Positions 7,803 through 16,128 of a stretch of 64,000 nt of DNA are shown here, piece by piece (the first letter of the stretch is position 1; every line of letters starts with the position of its first letter). Where the stretch lies: NCBI RefSeq assembly GCF_003605475.1, contig NZ_RAHX01000001.1, positions 1,922,001-1,986,000 on the forward strand, given 5' to 3'. Under the pieces are notes generated by a model, which was not told where the DNA came from, ran no database searches, and worked only from the letters and a program-made list of their open reading frames with translations. This stretch comes from Aurantiacibacter aquimixticola (GTDB lineage: Bacteria > Pseudomonadota > Alphaproteobacteria > Sphingomonadales > Sphingomonadaceae). Made by a program: the position numbers and the translations under genes.

Positions 7803-9503
7803 CTATGCGCCGCTCTGTGGCAATTCCTCTTTCAGCACGCGCATATACGGATCCACGGAAAGCTGCGCGTCGGGCCGGGGAAGGTAAGTGTGCGCGCTGC
7901 CATTCTCCATTTCGATCCGGCGAACTTCGCCATCGACGATAATCTCGACCGGCATCTCGAACGCCGCTTCGGCTGGCGAGTCCCATTTGAGCGTCAGATC
8001 GTATCCGTCGCGCAGCACCGTCAGGCGCGGCAGCTCTGCCTGGTAGAAATAGGCGTCGAAGAACCAGCCGAGATCGTCGCCAGTCATCTCCTCCAAGATT
8101 ACGCGAAAGTCGTCCGTCGTGCGATTGACCGGGCGGATATTACCGGGCTGCGGATCGTCCGTGCCGTAGGTCAGGCGCGTCATTGCATCGAACAGCACCT
8201 CCTCGCCGACGAGATAGCGCAACGAGTGCATGACCCATGCACCCTTGTAATAGATGTCCGTGCCCCAGCCAGCAGATCGATCATTGTAGTCGGGCAGTGT
8301 TCCTTCCGGGGCGACAAGCGGGACGCGGTTGCGGATTTGGCGGCGGAAGCGCGCCATTTCGGCGTCGTACACGCCTTCATCCTCATGCAGCCAGCCGAGA
8401 TAGAGCGGCTGCATCCACTGAGCGATCCCTTCGTGCAGCCACATGTGATTGACGCTCTGATGCGTCAGCTGGTTGGCAAACCATTCATGTGCGAATTCGT
8501 GATTGAGCAACCAGTCATAGCCAAGCTCGCTCTCCCGATATTCGTTGCCATAGGCATTGATCGTCTGGTGCTCCATGCCGAGATGCGGCGTCTCGGCGAC
8601 GCCCACTTTTTCGTCCGAAAATGGATATGGGCCGAACTTGCTTTCGAAAAAATCGAGATAGGTCTCCATTTCCGCCACCAGCCGCCGCGCGCCGGCCTTG
8701 TTGCCGGGCAAGTGCCAGAAGCGAATGGCGATGGTGTTGCCGAATTGGCTTTCGTAATCGCGCTCGACCACGTCGTAAGGGCCGATCTGCAGCGTCACGC
8801 CGTAATTCGACGGATCGCGAGCGCGCCAGTGATAACTCGTCGTGCCGTCTTCATTCGCGGTCGTTCCGACAAGCGCGCCATTTCCAGCCGCGACAAGACC
8901 ATTGGGCACGATCACGCTCATGTCGAGCCGGTCGATCCGCTTCGACGAATGGTCGATACACGGCCAGAAGAGGTCGCAGCCTTCGCCTTGTACGGCGGTC
9001 GCGATCCATGGTTCGCCACCGGGCGCAGTGCTCCAAACGAAACCGCCTTCCCAGGGTGGATTGAGCGCCACATGAGGCTGGCCGCGCCAATGGATATCGA
9101 CCTCGACACTCTCGCCTGCCGCCAGATTTTCATCCAGCGGAATGCGGAGCAGGCCGTCGGGATTGGCATACTCCCCGATCCCGAGCACTCTGCCTGCGAC
9201 CCGCACGAGCGTGACCGCGAAGCGCGGATCGAGATCGAAGGCGATTGCATCCAACGCTTCGCTCGCCTGCACCGTGTAGCGACCCTGGCCGGAGATGCTG
9301 CGATTGGCAGGATCGACGCGAAAGGCGAGCGCAACTTGCGGCAATTCCATATTCGCCCGTGCATCGTCGAGCGGCAGGTCGCTTTCCGCCGTGCGCGGGG
9401 CGAGCGGCTGGGCGGGTTGGGCGAGCGCGGTGGTGGAGACAAAAGCGGCGGCGAAAGCAATCGCTCCCGCCGCCAGCCTGATTTTGCTGAATTTTTCAAT
9501 CAT
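7803..9503 (-). CDS. Secreted M1 family metallopeptidase
   Basis: A zinc aminopeptidase-like protein of 566 residues. I chose ATG 9503 because it gives a clean signal peptide: MIEKF, a hydrophobic stretch, then ALAQ before the mature protein. A longer frame to 9587 adds an implausible leader. The catalytic signature is HEFAHEW with the third ligand in HEGIAQ 18 residues on; the GxMEN element reads LGMEHQ here instead. It is shorter than PepN (about 870), so it probably lacks the large C-terminal helical domain. It is distinct from the pepN at the right edge. Confidence 0.88.
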   Translation of the reverse strand: MIEKFSKIRLAAGAIAFAAAFVSTTALAQPAQPLAPRTAESDLPLDDARANMELPQVALAFRVDPANRSISGQGRYTVQASEALDAIAFDLDPRFAVTLVRVAGRVLGIGEYANPDGLLRIPLDENLAAGESVEVDIHWRGQPHVALNPPWEGGFVWSTAPGGEPWIATAVQGEGCDLFWPCIDHSSKRIDRLDMSVIVPNGLVAAGNGALVGTTANEDGTTSYHWRARDPSNYGVTLQIGPYDVVERDYESQFGNTIAIRFWHLPGNKAGARRLVAEMETYLDFFESKFGPYPFSDEKVGVAETPHLGMEHQTINAYGNEYRESELGYDWLLNHEFAHEWFANQLTHQSVNHMWLHEGIAQWMQPLYLGWLHEDEGVYDAEMARFRRQIRNRVPLVAPEGTLPDYNDRSAGWGTDIYYKGAWVMHSLRYLVGEEVLFDAMTRLTYGTDDPQPGNIRPVNRTTDDFRVILEEMTGDDLGWFFDAYFYQAELPRLTVLRDGYDLTLKWDSPAEAAFEMPVEIIVDGEVRRIEMENGSAHTYLPRPDAQLSVDPYMRVLKEELPQSGA

Positions 9504-9546
9504 GCGACAAGCGTAGCCCGAAGGTGGCGCGTCGCCTAGCGTGAAA

Positions 9547-11919
9547 TCAGCTCTCGCTATCGCCCGTGCTGTCATCCCCGCCATCACCGGCCGACGCGTC
9601 CGGCTTCTTCTTTGCAGCGGCCTTCTTGCGCTTGGGCTTGCTTTTGGGCGGTGCCGGTGTGAGCTCGAAGGCGAGCTTGTCGTCCTTCACGCTCACATGC
9701 ACTTCGCCGCCGCTGGCGAGCTTGCCGAACAGCAGCTCTTCGGCGAGCGGCTGCTTGACCTTTTCCTGGATCAGGCGGCCCATCGGGCGCGCGCCCATCA
9801 GCTTGTCGTAACCGCGCTTGCCAAGCCATTCGCGCGCATCGCCATCGAACTGGATATGCACGTTCTGGTCCGCCAGCTGGAGTTCGAGCTGAAGGATGAA
9901 CTTGTCGACCACGCGGCTGATCGTATTGGTGCCGAGATAGCCGAAGGGCACGATCGCATCGAGACGGTTGCGGAATTCAGGTGTGAACATCTTCTTCACC
10001 GCTTCTTCCGAAGCGTCGGTCCGCTGTCCCGCACCGAAACCGATGCCCTGCTTGGCCGCGTCGGACGCACCGGCGTTGGTCGTCATCACGAGGACGACAT
10101 TGCGGAAATCGACGGTCTTGCCGTGATGATCCGTCAGCTTGCCGTTATCCATGACCTGCAGCAGGATGTTGAACAAGTCGGGATGCGCTTTTTCGATTTC
10201 GTCGAGCAGCAGCACGCAATGCGGGTGCTGATCGATGGCGTCGGTCAGCAGACCTCCCTGATCGTATCCGACATAGCCCGGAGGCGCCCCGATCAGGCGG
10301 GACACGCTGTGCCGCTCCATATATTCGGACATGTCGAAGCGCTTGAGCTCGATCCCCATGATGGAGGCGAGCTGGCGCGCGACTTCGGTCTTGCCGACGC
10401 CGGTCGGACCGCTGAACAGGAAACTGCCGATGGGCTTGTCCGGATCGCGCAGGCCTGCACGGCTTAGCTTCATCGCAGTGGACAGGCGATCGATCGCCTC
10501 GTCCTGGCCGAACACGACCCGCTTCAGATCCTTTTCGAGATTGGCAAGCGCGGCCCTGTCGTCCTTGCTGACCGATTTGGGCGGGATGCGTGCCATCGTC
10601 GCGACGACCTTTTCGATCTCCTTGGCGGTGATCGTTTTGCGGCGACGGCTCGGCGGCACGAGCATCTGCATCGCGCCGACTTCGTCGATCACGTCGATCG
10701 CCTTGTCGGGCAGCTTGCGGTCGTTGATGTAACGCGCGCTCATCTCGACCGCGGTCTTGATGGCATCGGGCGTGTATTTGACCTTGTGATGCTCCTCGAA
10801 GGCACTGCGCAGTCCCTTGAGGATCTTCACCGTGTCCTCGATCGTGGGCTCGTTCACGTCGATCTTCTGGAACCGGCGCAGCAGCGCGCGGTCCTTTTCG
10901 AAGTGATTGCGGAATTCCTTATAGGTGGTCGAACCGACGCAGCGGATCGCGCCGCTCGAAAGCGCCGGCTTGAGCAGATTGGACGCATCCATCGCTCCGC
11001 CGCTGGTCGCGCCGGCACCGATCACGGTGTGAATTTCGTCGATGAAAAGAATGGCCTCGGGCATCTTTTCGAGCTCATTGACGACTTGCTTCAGCCGCTC
11101 CTCGAAATCGCCGCGATAGCGCGTGCCCGCCAGCAGCGCGCCCATGTCGAGCGAGTAGATCACCGCATCCTCGAGCACGTCGGGCACTTCGCCCTCGACG
11201 ATCTTGCGGGCCAGGCCTTCCGCGATGGCGGTCTTTCCGACGCCGGGATCGCCGACATAGAGCGGATTGTTCTTCGAGCGACGGCATAGGATCTGCACCG
11301 TGCGATCGACTTCCGGGCCACGGCCGATCAGCGGATCGACCTTCCCGTCGAGCGCCTTCTGATTGAGATTGACGCAGAACTGGTCGAGCGCGGAATCCTT
11401 CTTTTTCTCGCCCTTATCGTCGCCGCGCGTCTGCGCCTCCTCCTCGCCTGCCGAAGCGGCGCGATTTTCGATTTGCCTGCCGCCCTTGCCGATGCCGTGG
11501 CTGATGAAGCTCACCGCATCGAGCCGACTCATATCCTGTTGCTGCAGGAAATAGACGGCGTAGGAATCGCGCTCGGAGAACAGCGCCACCAGCACGTTGG
11601 CGCCGGTCACGGTGTCCTTGCCGCTCGACTGCACATGCAGGATTGCGCGCTGGATCACCCGCTGGAACCCGGCAGTGGGCTGCGGGTCGGCGTCTTCCTC
11701 GGTCTTGAGCGACTGATATTCCTGATCGAGATACTGGCGCACGACGCCGGTAAGCTCGTCCTTGTCGACACCGCAGGCGTCCATCACCTCGACAGCATCG
11801 CTGTCCTGCACGAGCGCCAGCAACAGGTGCTCCAGCGTGGCATATTCGTGGCTCCGGTCGATCGCGTGCTGGATGGCCCCGTGGAGTGTTTTTTCTAGAT
11901 TCTGCGCGAAACTTGGCAT
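9547..11919 (-). CDS. clpA: ATP-dependent Clp protease ATP-binding subunit ClpA
   Basis: An AAA+ unfoldase of 790 residues that feeds substrates to ClpP. The N-terminal double Clp-N domain covers about 1-150. The first Walker A (GDPGVGKT) is near residue 220 and the second (GPTGVGKT) near 510. The IGFG loop for ClpP docking is visible in KQGIGFGAG. A Lys/Ala-rich tail ends the protein. In many proteobacteria clpS lies directly upstream; the roughly 170 nt upstream here hold no clpS. The next gene on this strand starts 43 nt after its stop. Confidence 0.96.
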   Translation of the reverse strand: MPSFAQNLEKTLHGAIQHAIDRSHEYATLEHLLLALVQDSDAVEVMDACGVDKDELTGVVRQYLDQEYQSLKTEEDADPQPTAGFQRVIQRAILHVQSSGKDTVTGANVLVALFSERDSYAVYFLQQQDMSRLDAVSFISHGIGKGGRQIENRAASAGEEEAQTRGDDKGEKKKDSALDQFCVNLNQKALDGKVDPLIGRGPEVDRTVQILCRRSKNNPLYVGDPGVGKTAIAEGLARKIVEGEVPDVLEDAVIYSLDMGALLAGTRYRGDFEERLKQVVNELEKMPEAILFIDEIHTVIGAGATSGGAMDASNLLKPALSSGAIRCVGSTTYKEFRNHFEKDRALLRRFQKIDVNEPTIEDTVKILKGLRSAFEEHHKVKYTPDAIKTAVEMSARYINDRKLPDKAIDVIDEVGAMQMLVPPSRRRKTITAKEIEKVVATMARIPPKSVSKDDRAALANLEKDLKRVVFGQDEAIDRLSTAMKLSRAGLRDPDKPIGSFLFSGPTGVGKTEVARQLASIMGIELKRFDMSEYMERHSVSRLIGAPPGYVGYDQGGLLTDAIDQHPHCVLLLDEIEKAHPDLFNILLQVMDNGKLTDHHGKTVDFRNVVLVMTTNAGASDAAKQGIGFGAGQRTDASEEAVKKMFTPEFRNRLDAIVPFGYLGTNTISRVVDKFILQLELQLADQNVHIQFDGDAREWLGKRGYDKLMGARPMGRLIQEKVKQPLAEELLFGKLASGGEVHVSVKDDKLAFELTPAPPKSKPKRKKAAAKKKPDASAGDGGDDSTGDSES

Positions 11920-12092
11920 TCTCGTCCTTCGTCTGGCTTACGCCTGCTTGCCGGTATGCAGGGATGGTGCGCGGCACATGGTGAATATCGGCCTAACGCG
12001 ACTGGTGAATGGCGCCGTCGCTCCGCGCCGATTGTGTGAATGATATGGGGCGCTGCTGCGCAATTTTAAGAGGTCCGAAGGGCGGTGCCCGC

Positions 12093-12299
12093 TCAATCGG
12101 TTTCTCTGGGCTTGAACAGCGCATCGGCCACCTTGCGATGGTCCGCCGCCTTCGCGTGATGCGCCTTCACCCGAACGATTTCCGCCTCCAATTGCTGGAC
12201 GCGGGCCATCAATTCGTCCTGCGAATAGGTATCGAGCGATTCCGTGGCTAGCAGCGCCGCCGCATCGGATCGCATCCGGGGAAGGTCGTCGTCTTCCAT
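12093..12299 (-). CDS. DUF1192 family protein
   Basis: A small 68-residue protein starting MEDDDLPRMRSD and ending in a short coiled coil (ELMARVQQLEAEIVRVKAHH) followed by ADALFKPR. This layout, with acidic start, helical core and a terminal F after AADALF, matches DUF1192 of alphaproteobacteria. Its function is unknown. A further in-frame ATG at 12323 would add 8 residues; the choice is uncertain. It is divergent from the quinone oxidoreductase gene, with about 84 nt between starts. Confidence 0.75.
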   Translation of the reverse strand: MEDDDLPRMRSDAAALLATESLDTYSQDELMARVQQLEAEIVRVKAHHAKAADHRKVADALFKPRETD

Positions 12300-12383
12300 C
12301 TGTTGTGCAACATCGGCAGCCATGCCCTTGCTGTCAATCCTGACGAACCCTACGGGCGGGGAGAAGAGGCAGGGACAGACACG

Positions 12384-13397
12384 ATGGCGACGGCACTGCC
12401 GATGACGATGAGAGCGGTCGAAATCGCGGAGCCGGGCGGGCCGGACGTTCTGCGCTGCGTCGATCGCGATCTGCCGCGCCCAGGCCCGGGCGAAGTGCTC
12501 ATACGTGTCAGCCATGCGGGCGTGAACCGTCCCGACTGCCTGCAGCGCGCAGGGCATTACCCACCGCCCGATGGCGCATCCGATATCCCCGGCCTCGAAA
12601 TCGCGGGCGAGATCGTGGCGCGGGGCGATGGCGTCGACGCGGGCGAGCTGGGAAAGCGGGTTTGCGCCCTGGTGAACGCCGGCGGCTATGCCGAATATTG
12701 CCTCGCCCGGCCCGAGCACTGCCTGCCGGTGCCGGATGGATTGTCGATGGCCGAGGCCGCGGCGATCCCCGAAACGCTGTGCACCGTGTGGCACAATGTT
12801 TTCCAGCGCGGATATGCGCGCGACGGCGAAGTACTGCTGGTGCATGGCGGGACGAGCGGCATCGGCACGATGGCGATCAAGCTTGCCAAATTGTTCGGCC
12901 TCGATGTCATCGTCACCTGTGGCAGCGATGCGAAATGCGATGCGGCGCGCGAGATCGGAGCCGATCACGCGATCAATTACAAAACCGAGGATTTCGCCCA
13001 GCGCGTGCGCGACATCACCGGCGGGCGCGGTTGCGATCTCGTGCTCGACATGGTGGCGGGCGAATACACGCAGCGCAATCTCGATTGCCTGGCAGAAGAC
13101 GGCCGCATCGTGGTCATCGCGACGCTGGGCGGAGCGAAGTCGACGGTGAACATCATCAAGCTCATGATGAAGCGCCAATCGATCACCGGCTCGACGCTTC
13201 GCGCGCGCTCCGATGTGTTCAAGGGCATGCTCGCAGACGAGCTGTTCCGGGAAGTCTGGCCGTCGGTCGAAGCGGGCGAGTTGCGACCCTGTATGGATCG
13301 CACCTTCGCGCTGGAAGAAGCCGCTGCCGCCCATGCTCGAATGGAGGCGCGCGAGCATATCGGCAAGATCGTGCTGGACGTCGGTGGCGACGGCTGA
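12384..13397 (+). CDS. NAD(P)H-quinone oxidoreductase (PIG3/zeta-crystallin-like, MDR superfamily)
   Basis: A 337-residue medium-chain dehydrogenase/reductase without the structural-zinc cysteines, as in quinone oxidoreductases. The Rossmann part is marked by HGGTSGIGTMAIKLAKLFG. The catalytic-domain start reads MRAVEIAEPGGPDVL, typical of the PIG3 subgroup. ATG 12384 has AGGGA about 8 nt upstream; ATGs at 12402 and 12408 are alternatives. It ends before a strong terminator hairpin at 13449. Confidence 0.9.
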   Translation: MATALPMTMRAVEIAEPGGPDVLRCVDRDLPRPGPGEVLIRVSHAGVNRPDCLQRAGHYPPPDGASDIPGLEIAGEIVARGDGVDAGELGKRVCALVNAGGYAEYCLARPEHCLPVPDGLSMAEAAAIPETLCTVWHNVFQRGYARDGEVLLVHGGTSGIGTMAIKLAKLFGLDVIVTCGSDAKCDAAREIGADHAINYKTEDFAQRVRDITGGRGCDLVLDMVAGEYTQRNLDCLAEDGRIVVIATLGGAKSTVNIIKLMMKRQSITGSTLRARSDVFKGMLADELFREVWPSVEAGELRPCMDRTFALEEAAAAHARMEAREHIGKIVLDVGGDG

Positions 13398-13448
13398 GGG
13401 CTTTCGCTTGCCCAAGCGCAGCAAAGCGCCTACATCCTGACGCGCAAT

Positions 13449-13478
13449 GGCCGTCCCGCGAGGGGCGGCCCTTTTATT
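13449..13478 (+). terminator. Rho-independent terminator after the quinone oxidoreductase gene
   Basis: A 9-bp stem (13449-13457 with 13462-13470, one G-T pair) with loop GCGA is followed by CTTTTATTT. The T-rich tail runs to 13478, just before the trcR ribosome site, so trcR probably has its own promoter or depends on read-through. Confidence 0.85.
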
Positions 13479-13491
13479 TCGGAGAAACATC

Positions 13492-14238
13492 GTGGCCGAC
13501 CAGCCCACCCCCCTGATGCCGCATGCGACCGCCAGCTGGCTCGTCGACAACACCTCGCTCAGCTTCACCCAGATCGCCGACTTTTGCGGTCTGCATATTC
13601 TTGAAGTGCAGGCGATGGCGGACGATCTTGCGAGCACGAAATATACCGGACGCGATCCGGTGCATTCGGGCGAGCTGACGCATGAGGAAATCGAGCGCGG
13701 CCAGACCGATGCGAATTACTCGCTGGTGATGCAGAAGGCACCTGTCGATGTCAGCCGCACAAAGGGACCGCGCTATACGCCGGTCAGCAAGCGGCAGGAC
13801 AAGCCCGACGGCATCGCGTGGATCCTGCGCAATCACCCGGAAATTTCCGACGCGCAGATCGGCCGCCTGATCGGCACGACGCGCAACACGATCAACGCCA
13901 TTCGCGATCGCAGCCACTGGAACATTCAGAACATCCAGCCCAAGGATCCGGTGACGCTGGGCCTGTGTTCGCAACGCGAACTGGACGCGGCGGTGGCCAA
14001 GGCGGCCAAGCGCGTTCCCGCTCCCGAGCCTGTCGAGGGTGAGGAAGAGGTGGCCGCCGCGCCCGCCGATCCGCGCGACGACAAACAAAAGCTGATCGAG
14101 GAACTGCGGCGCGAGCGGGAGGAAGCGGTCAAGGCTGCCGCCGAGGCTGCGCAGGAAGCGGAGGCCGAGGAATGGCTGGCCGCCAAGCGGCTTGCGGAAG
14201 AAAATCCGGCACCTGAGCCGGGCCCCGAAGACCTCTAG
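13492..14238 (+). CDS. trcR: Cell cycle transcriptional regulator TrcR (DUF1013)
   Basis: A 248-residue DUF1013 protein. The start is GTG 13492 with GGAG 7 nt upstream; the earlier in-frame ATG at 13447 lies inside the terminator hairpin. Two helix-turn-helix-like segments are visible: WLVDNTSLSFTQIADFCG near the N-terminus, and ISDAQIGRLIGTTRNTINAI near residue 125. An Ala/Glu-rich coiled tail follows. In alphaproteobacteria DUF1013 proteins are known as TrcR, linked to cell-cycle control. Promoter targets here cannot be read from the sequence. Confidence 0.9.
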   Translation: MADQPTPLMPHATASWLVDNTSLSFTQIADFCGLHILEVQAMADDLASTKYTGRDPVHSGELTHEEIERGQTDANYSLVMQKAPVDVSRTKGPRYTPVSKRQDKPDGIAWILRNHPEISDAQIGRLIGTTRNTINAIRDRSHWNIQNIQPKDPVTLGLCSQRELDAAVAKAAKRVPAPEPVEGEEEVAAAPADPRDDKQKLIEELRREREEAVKAAAEAAQEAEAEEWLAAKRLAEENPAPEPGPEDL

Positions 14239-14246
14239 GCACCAAC

Positions 14247-14280
14247 GAAAAAGGGCGGCCCGCTGAGGCCGCCCTTCTCT
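14247..14280. terminator. Bidirectional terminator between trcR and the bactofilin gene
   Basis: Arms 14251-14260 and 14267-14276 form a perfect 10-bp stem around a 6-nt loop. An A-run precedes and a T-rich stretch follows, so it can serve both convergent genes. Confidence 0.85.
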
Positions 14281-14300
14281 CCCAAAATACCTAAATCGCC

Positions 14301-14804
14301 TCAGCCTGCGAGGCTGAGCGACGGTTCTCCGTCGCCCTTCTTCACGTCCTTGGCCGGTGTCTGCTGCGGTTGTTGCTGCGCGGCTGGCTTGTCCGAGGAG
14401 CGGCGATTGTTGCCGAGCGGCGCGAAGCGGCCATCGACATTCGCGCCCTGCTCGATGGTCAACGTCTCGTAGCTTACATCGCCTTCGATACGGGCGCTGC
14501 GCAGCACGACCAGCTCGCGCGCTTCGATCTTGCCGGAAACTTCGCCGGAAAGGCGCGCGCTTTCGGCCTTGATCTCGCCTTCGACGCGGCTCGATTCGCC
14601 CTGCACCAGGCTGGCGCAGGCGATGTCGCCCACGACCTTGCCGTCGACATGGAGGTCCACCGTGGCTTCGATATTGCCGCGAATGGTCACGTCCGGGCCG
14701 ATGACGGAAAAGGTGCTGTTACCGTTCTTAGCCACGGGTGCGCTCCTGATTGGTGGTGTGGGGGGTGTGAGTTCCGAGTCCTGCTCGGGCTTCTTCGAGA
14801 ACAT
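14301..14804 (-). CDS. Bactofilin (polymer-forming cytoskeletal protein)
   Basis: A 167-residue protein with the central bactofilin beta-helix (about residues 35-125) marked by repeats such as GNIEATVDLHVDGKVVGDI and GEIKAESARLSGEVSGKIEA. Disordered Pro-rich N-terminal and Gln/Lys-rich C-terminal tails flank it. Bactofilins form filaments and scaffold cell-wall enzymes. The ATG at 14804 has TGGAG about 11 nt upstream. Its first 77 nt overlap the 3' end of the M23 peptidase gene, implying strongly coupled expression. Confidence 0.92.
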   Translation of the reverse strand: MFSKKPEQDSELTPPTPPIRSAPVAKNGNSTFSVIGPDVTIRGNIEATVDLHVDGKVVGDIACASLVQGESSRVEGEIKAESARLSGEVSGKIEARELVVLRSARIEGDVSYETLTIEQGANVDGRFAPLGNNRRSSDKPAAQQQPQQTPAKDVKKGDGEPSLSLAG

Positions 14805-15870
14805 GGGGGGCTGTCTCCAGGAAGGGCCGCGGATTTACGGCGCGTCCGTCGATACGGACTTCAAAATGCAGATGCGGGCCGGTCGAGCGGCCGGTACTGC
14901 CGATCGCTCCGATGACCTCGCCCGCGGCGATTTCCGTTCCGACTCGCGTGCGGAAGGCGGACATGTGAGCATAACGGGTAATCATGCCTGAACCGTGGCT
15001 GATCTCCACGGTTTTCCCGTAACCCGAACGATTGCCGACGAAAGTGACGCGGCCGGCGGCGGTGGCATGGATCGGCGAACCGTGCGGTGCGCGGAAATCG
15101 AGACCGTTATGCATGGCCGCGCGGCCGCTGAACGGGTCGCGGCGCGCACCGAAGCCCGATGAAATCGAATTGATGTCTGCAGGCATAACCTGCGGGATCG
15201 CCTCGAGGCCGCGTTCCAGCGCGCTCATCCGGGCGAGGCTGAGGCCGAGTCGCTCGAAACGCGGATCGAGCTCGCCGTCGCTATCCGATGCCAGCGCTTC
15301 GAACGGACCACCCATCGCCGTTTCATTCTCGGTCACCACCACGCGGGGATCGAGTCCGAGCGTGCGGATCGCGTCTTCAGCGCGGGCCGCACGGCGGTCG
15401 GCATAACGGGTCAGGCGCTCGACGAAGGCGAGCTGGCGCGCTTCCACCTCGGCGAGGCCCATCGCTGCCGGAAAGACGTCGCGGATCATGCCGATCAGCT
15501 CTTCGCTTTCGGCTGAGCTGTCGGACACGTTTTCGCCTTCGCGCACATCGTCGGGCAGCATGGAGACCATGCTCTCGATGAACTCCTGACGGCGTTTCAG
15601 ATCTTCGGTCGTGGCCGCGATGTCTTCGGCATAGGCGTCGAAACGATCTTCCGACTTGGCAACGAATGCTTCGCGCTCCAGCAGGGAAACGCGCTCCGAA
15701 TGGGCGCGATACTGGCTGAATGCCGCCGCGCCGACCGATCCGCCCCAACCGAGCACGGCCACGGCAGCAAGCCCCGCCGCGATCATCTGCATGCGCGTCG
15801 TAATAGTTATGAAGCGAACCTGACCCTGGGAGCGCATGAAAAATTCGCGCTCCGGGAACCACGTCCGCAT
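14728..15870 (-). CDS. M23 family metallopeptidase, bactofilin partner
   Basis: About 380 residues from ATG 15870 (MRTWFPEREFFMRS); a TTG at 15903 would add 11 residues, and a later ATG at 15837 is possible. One transmembrane segment (MIAAGLAAVAVLGWG) is followed by a periplasmic coiled coil and the M23 domain. HNGLDFRAPHG and GPHLHFEVR carry the zinc ligands, so it looks active. M23 enzymes are known partners of bactofilins, and the two genes overlap by 77 nt here. The last 25 or so codons double as the bactofilin start in another frame. Confidence 0.9.
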   Translation of the reverse strand: MRTWFPEREFFMRSQGQVRFITITTRMQMIAAGLAAVAVLGWGGSVGAAAFSQYRAHSERVSLLEREAFVAKSEDRFDAYAEDIAATTEDLKRRQEFIESMVSMLPDDVREGENVSDSSAESEELIGMIRDVFPAAMGLAEVEARQLAFVERLTRYADRRAARAEDAIRTLGLDPRVVVTENETAMGGPFEALASDSDGELDPRFERLGLSLARMSALERGLEAIPQVMPADINSISSGFGARRDPFSGRAAMHNGLDFRAPHGSPIHATAAGRVTFVGNRSGYGKTVEISHGSGMITRYAHMSAFRTRVGTEIAAGEVIGAIGSTGRSTGPHLHFEVRIDGRAVNPRPFLETAPHVLEEARAGLGTHTPHTTNQERTRG

Positions 15871-16016
15871 GCGGTGCAAACCGCTTGCGGCTGATTTAAG
15901 CAAAACGACCCCGTCCGTCTTATTCTTGTCCTGCAGCAGGCATAGCTGTGAACATTCACACGTCGAGTCGAAGTCTTAACGCTTGGGGCGAGTTGCGGTT
16001 GGTTTGCGGTGAAACG

Positions 16017-16045
16017 TTACATCGCTGTAAAATTTTTGCAAAAAT
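16017..16045. promoter_or_regulatory. Two adjacent palindromes in the proA / M23 divergent promoter region
   Basis: TTACA-TCGC-TGTAA lies at 16017-16030, and the perfect palindrome ATTTTTGCAAAAAT at 16032-16045. They sit in the AT-rich centre of a 258-nt divergent intergenic region. They could be operator or promoter elements; I cannot assign a regulator. Confidence 0.35.
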
Positions 16046-16128
16046 CGGGAACAAAACGACTTCTACCGAATCGCCCGGCGCCATTTTGCGCCCCTGACAG
16101 TAAGCGAGAGGAATGTTAGGGCGCGCAT

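Noticed and set aside
7110..9539. A long plus-strand open frame (809 codons) across the exonuclease and M1 peptidase genes
   Set aside because: It is antisense to two recognised enzymes, rich in Arg/His, and shows no domain or start signal. It reflects the codon bias of high-GC DNA.
12300..13637. The upstream part of a 514-codon minus-strand frame across the quinone oxidoreductase
   Set aside because: Only the last 68 codons resemble a protein (DUF1192); the rest is antisense to the recognised oxidoreductase.
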